Translations under genes and position numbers: made by a program | From: Acidobacteriota bacterium | Lineage (GTDB): Bacteria; Acidobacteriota; Vicinamibacteria; Vicinamibacterales; 2-12-FULL-66-21 | Length of the DNA: 16,559 nt | Assembly: GCA_020200195.1 (NCBI GenBank) | Contig: JAIVJE010000410.1 | Coordinates: 1-16,559, forward strand | Reading direction: 5' to 3' | Shown here: one piece after another, positions 13,503-16,559 of the stretch | Layout of the letters: the number at the start of each line of letters is the position of its first letter | Position numbering within the stretch: the stretch's first letter is position 1 | The notes under the pieces: generated by a model | Told to the model about the DNA's origin: nothing | The model's database searches: none | Seen by the model: the letters and a program-made list of their open reading frames with translations, nothing else

Positions 13503-14959
13503 AGTTCTCTCCCGACTACGTCGCCTGCGTTCTCAACGAGAACTTCGAAGACGCCAAGGCTCAGTTCCTGGCGCCTCTGATGGCGATCCACTTTGCACAT
13601 CTCGTCATGCTCGCCGACCAGCGGATTGTCTCGGCGGCGGACGCGGCCACCGTCCGCGCCGCGCTCGAGTCGATTTCGATCGACGAGGTGCGCCGGGTCA
13701 CGTATGACGGCACGTGCGAAGACCTGTTCTTCTATGTCGAGCGGCTGATCGTCGCCGCGGGTGGGGAAGAAGCGGCCGGCCGGCTGCACACCGCGCGTTC
13801 GCGCAACGACATCGACATGACAATGTACCGGATGCAGCAGCGGGAGTTGATTCTCACCGTGTTGGCCGGCGTCGTGCGTCTGCGAGCGGTACTGATCGAT
13901 CTGGCCGACCGTCACCGGGAGGACGTGTTCGCCGCCCACACCCACACCCAGCCCGCGCAGCCATCGACTATCGCCCATTACCTCCTGGCTGTGATCGAGC
14001 AGTTGGAGCGCGACGCCGTCAGGCTGCGTGCGGCGTACGCGAGCACCAATCAGAATCCGCTTGGCGCCTGCGCGATTACGGGCACGGGCTTTCCGATCGA
14101 TCGACAGCGGACGACCGCGCTCCTTGGCTTCGATGCGGCCACCGGCAACACGTACGGCAGCATCGCGACGGTCGACTACCTGCTCGAGAGCGTGTCGGCG
14201 ACCGCCGTGCTCCTCGCCGGCCTGGGACGCGTCGTGCAGGATCTGCTGCTCTGGTGCACCAGAGAGTTCGGATACCTGCGGCTGTCGGATGGCTTCGTGC
14301 AGCGCAGCAGCATCATGCCGCAGAAGCGCAACCCGGTGGCGCTCGAGCACGCGCGCGCCATCGCGAGCAAGGCGCTCGGTCAGACCACCGCCATCATCCT
14401 GTCCGTCCACAACACGCCCTTTGGCGACATCGTCGACACCGAGGATGATCTGCAGCCCCTGGTGTTGTCGATGTTCAAAGACGCCGCGAGGGCGGTAACG
14501 CTCGTCGCCGCGGCGATGGGCGGAGCCGAGTTCAATCGTGACCGGCTCGCAGAACGCGCAGGGCTGGGATGGATCACCGTAACCGAACTTGCGGACACTC
14601 TCACGCGCGATCATGGCGTGACGTTCAGGAAAGGACACGAGATCGCGTCGCGGCTCGTGGCCGCGGCCGCGCGCGAGCCGGCCGCTCCAATCGCGGCGCT
14701 TCTGCACAGCGTCTCAACCGAGGTCCTCGGCCGCGCGGTCGAGTACGACGACGCAGCGCTTGCCGAGCTGCTCAGTCCGCAGCACTTCGTGCGCGTGCGC
14801 ACGACACCGGGAGGACCCGCGCCGTCGGAAACCGCGCGCGCGATCGCCGTATCCCGGAAAGTACTGATGTCTGACGAACAGTGGATCGAGACGTCGGTGG
14901 GGAAACTGCGTGCGGCCGAAGCGTCGCTGTTGAAGGCAGTCGCGGAGCTCAGATCGTAA
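13499..14959 (+). CDS. argH: Argininosuccinate-lyase-like enzyme, short N-terminus variant
   Basis: This 486-residue enzyme belongs to the fumarase/aspartase superfamily, which eliminates fumarate from a succinyl-amine substrate. Visible parts are TARSRND (98-104), the THTQPAQP loop with T148-H149, and the flexible signature loop SSIMPQKRNP (270-279) with a catalytic serine at 270 or 271. These match argininosuccinate lyase, the last step of arginine synthesis. However, the N-terminus (MKFSPDYVACVLNENFEDAK) lacks the LWGGRF segment of standard ArgH, and SRNDID replaces the usual SRNDQV. It matches a second ArgH-like clade that I know from Bacillus-type genomes, whose true substrate I would not assume. 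The frame is open back to 13253, but ATG 13499 forms an ATGA overlap with the PIG-L stop and gives the family N-terminus. Its tail overlaps bshC convergently by 11 bases. It looks intact. Confidence 0.82.
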   Translation: MKFSPDYVACVLNENFEDAKAQFLAPLMAIHFAHLVMLADQRIVSAADAATVRAALESISIDEVRRVTYDGTCEDLFFYVERLIVAAGGEEAAGRLHTARSRNDIDMTMYRMQQRELILTVLAGVVRLRAVLIDLADRHREDVFAAHTHTQPAQPSTIAHYLLAVIEQLERDAVRLRAAYASTNQNPLGACAITGTGFPIDRQRTTALLGFDAATGNTYGSIATVDYLLESVSATAVLLAGLGRVVQDLLLWCTREFGYLRLSDGFVQRSSIMPQKRNPVALEHARAIASKALGQTTAIILSVHNTPFGDIVDTEDDLQPLVLSMFKDAARAVTLVAAAMGGAEFNRDRLAERAGLGWITVTELADTLTRDHGVTFRKGHEIASRLVAAAAREPAAPIAALLHSVSTEVLGRAVEYDDAALAELLSPQHFVRVRTTPGGPAPSETARAIAVSRKVLMSDEQWIETSVGKLRAAEASLLKAVAELRS

Positions 14960-16559
14960 GGAGCCAGTGCTGCCCCATTTCAAGGGGCAGCTCCTCCAAC
15001 AGGCGCTCGATCAGCGCCGGTCCATAGCGATTCAGAAAGAACACGACCGCGAGCGTGCGCTCCTGCGGATGACCGAGCGGAAAGGCCTGCGCCTGTGCGC
15101 GCATGAACTGGCGGCGGAGCGTCTCGTCCCGACGTTTGGCTGCGTGAATCACCTTCGACTGCAGCGCGCGCAGGTCGTGCTCCATCCGGCCGAGTGTGGT
15201 CTTCGCCGCCCCAACCAGAGTCGGATCGAGCGCGGGCATCGCGTCGATCACGCCCTTCATGACCCGATGAACGCCCTCGTCGGCCTCCTTCAGCGCATGC
15301 TCGAGAGAGGCTGGAAGCTGCGTCTGCAGCAGGCGGTTCAGCGCGGACTCGTCCTGCGGCTGAAGCTCCTCGATTGCCAGGTTATAGCGGCTCAGGAACC
15401 GCGCCGCCGCGGAATCGAGAAGCGTTGCGCTCGCACGCGGATACATCAGCGGCATCGGCACGCCAAATTGCTTGTAAACACCGCCGAGCTGTCCCAGGTA
15501 CGCCAGCTCGCTCGGCCCCGCGACGTAACAGATCGTCGGAAACATCGTGTCCTGGACGATGGGACGCAGCAGCACGTTCGGGCTGAACCGCGCGGGCGTC
15601 GTGGCGGCCTCTTCAGCCAGCGCCTGTGCCGTCCGGACATCGTCCCCGATCAGGAAGCGTTCACCCTGACGGCGAATCGGGCGCCGTGCACCGTCGAGAT
15701 GGAAGAGCGAGACGCTGTCGGCCTGCGGCACCACCTGCGGCTGGTGTCCGCGCGACGCGAGAGTTTCACCGGCCGTGGTGGCGAGCGAGGCGGTGCGACC
15801 TGGAGCCTGGAGCTCCCGGGTGAAGACGTCCGCTACGAGAGGCTTGGCGGCCGGATCGGCGGACTCGAAGACGATCAGGCCGTAGGGACCCAGGAGCGCG
15901 TCGAGCCAGCGCGCGAACGCGTCAGCCATGCGTACACCTGGCCGCCACGCATGGCGCAGCGCGGCCATGGTCCACTCCGTGAAGTCTGTGTGCGCGAGTG
16001 CGTCAGCCAGCTCGTCGAGTGAGGCGTGGATGCGGTCGTCAAGTATCAGCGACGCGACCGGAAGCTCGCCGGCGCCGTCAGGCGGCGCCAGCGTGATGGT
16101 CCGCGGCTGAAAGGCGGCGTCGAGGACCGTGCAGCTCGCAACCTCCTCCCAGTCGTGATCCTCGGCGTCTACCCAGAACACCGCAACGGTGCGTGCGGCG
16201 TGTTCCCTAGCGGTACGGCGCGCGAGCTGAATGGCCGTCACTGCCTTGAGCAGTGTGAACAGCGGTCCGCCGAACGCGCCGGCCTGCTGCCCGGTGACGA
16301 CGGCGACCGTTTGTGGATCGGCAAGCGTCGCGGCCGCTTCGCGCGCCTGGTGTGGCGCACCGCGCCGCGCCTGCTGCGCCGCCAGAACCGCGGCGATCGC
16401 CGCGCGGTCGCGCGGGTGCCGCTGAGCACGCACGATCGCCTGACGCCACGCATCGGGCGAGGCCGGATCACCGGCATAGAGCGAAGCCACGTTGGGGAAG
16501 TTGGAGGCGTAGTCGCTCGCGAGCGGCCGGATCCAACCGAATCGCCGAAGGTCCACGCC
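14949..16559 (-). CDS. bshC: Bacillithiol synthase BshC (cysteine-adding enzyme), N-terminus at or beyond right edge
   Basis: BshC joins cysteine to glucosaminyl-malate in the last step of bacillithiol synthesis in the cytoplasm. The Rossmann-like core shows VVTGQQAGAFGGPLFTLLKA (86-105) and FWVDAEDHDWEE (127-138). RPIVQDTMFPTICYVAGPSE and FGVPMPLMYPR follow further on, and a long helical coiled-coil region lies near the C-terminus. All are family hallmarks. The numbering uses the GTG at 16556, but the frame is open at the edge and family members usually have a few more residues before the RRFxWIRxLA-like segment, so the start is probably outside. At 535 residues visible, it is of family length. 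It is convergent with the lyase and overlaps its stop. No bshA or bshB-type gene is in the window. Confidence 0.93.
   Translation of the reverse strand, partial: GVDLRRFGWIRPLASDYASNFPNVASLYAGDPASPDAWRQAIVRAQRHPRDRAAIAAVLAAQQARRGAPHQAREAAATLADPQTVAVVTGQQAGAFGGPLFTLLKAVTAIQLARRTAREHAARTVAVFWVDAEDHDWEEVASCTVLDAAFQPRTITLAPPDGAGELPVASLILDDRIHASLDELADALAHTDFTEWTMAALRHAWRPGVRMADAFARWLDALLGPYGLIVFESADPAAKPLVADVFTRELQAPGRTASLATTAGETLASRGHQPQVVPQADSVSLFHLDGARRPIRRQGERFLIGDDVRTAQALAEEAATTPARFSPNVLLRPIVQDTMFPTICYVAGPSELAYLGQLGGVYKQFGVPMPLMYPRASATLLDSAAARFLSRYNLAIEELQPQDESALNRLLQTQLPASLEHALKEADEGVHRVMKGVIDAMPALDPTLVGAAKTTLGRMEHDLRALQSKVIHAAKRRDETLRRQFMRAQAQAFPLGHPQERTLAVVFFLNRYGPALIERLLEELPLEMGQHWLLTI

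Noticed and set aside
13460..14707. Open frame of 415 codons on the minus strand opposite the lyase
   Set aside because: It is the complement of a clear lyase gene, shows Arg/Gly/His-rich composition and no recognisable domain.

Overview
The window is a high-GC bacterial chromosome segment with densely packed genes and no mobile element, RNA gene or CRISPR array that I could support. The gene set suggests Acidobacteriota, most likely a Vicinamibacteria-type lineage: an Oar-like TonB-dependent receptor with an N-terminal carboxypeptidase-regulatory domain, a very large secreted PIG-L/LmbE protein, BshC (bacillithiol synthesis), and the order hrcA-grpE-dnaJ-prmA without dnaK. This placement is inferred from gene content; no marker gene was compared.

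Left block (1-8041, all minus strand). Reading in the direction of transcription: a class A penicillin-binding protein (PBP1b-like), a parvulin-type peptidyl-prolyl isomerase, an XdhC-family protein and an amidohydrolase of the MTA/SAH/guanine-deaminase type. Then comes a perfect CIRCE operator with a TATAAT box, and the heat-shock operon hrcA-grpE-dnaJ-prmA (prmA runs off the left edge). Right block (8188-14959, plus strand): TonB-dependent receptor, a palindromic heptad-repeat element, a secreted PIG-L protein and an argininosuccinate-lyase-like enzyme joined to PIG-L by an ATGA overlap. bshC lies convergently on the minus strand at the right edge and overlaps the lyase by 11 bases.

The most striking feature is a set of four gene lesions in 16.5 kb, each looking like a loss of roughly 100-300 bases relative to the family. 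(1) HrcA keeps its first helix but lacks about 95-100 residues, including the recognition helix of the winged-helix domain, although its CIRCE target is perfect. (2) The PBP stops matching its family just after its transpeptidase domain and runs out of frame into the PPIase, which in turn lacks its signal peptide. (3) The TonB receptor loses its frame near 10440 and resumes in another frame. (4) The PIG-L protein changes frame at a run of seven G at 12747-12753, just where a linker domain is expected. DnaJ, GrpE, the amidohydrolase, XdhC, the lyase and BshC look full-length for what is visible. The clustering points either to assembly or consensus errors or to real deletion-prone sequence; read mapping would decide.

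Functional reading: protein-quality control (DnaJ, GrpE, PPIase), cell-wall synthesis (PBP), purine-type catabolism (amidohydrolase, XdhC), outer-membrane uptake and surface glycan hydrolysis (TonB receptor, PIG-L), and thiol or amino-acid metabolism (lyase, BshC).
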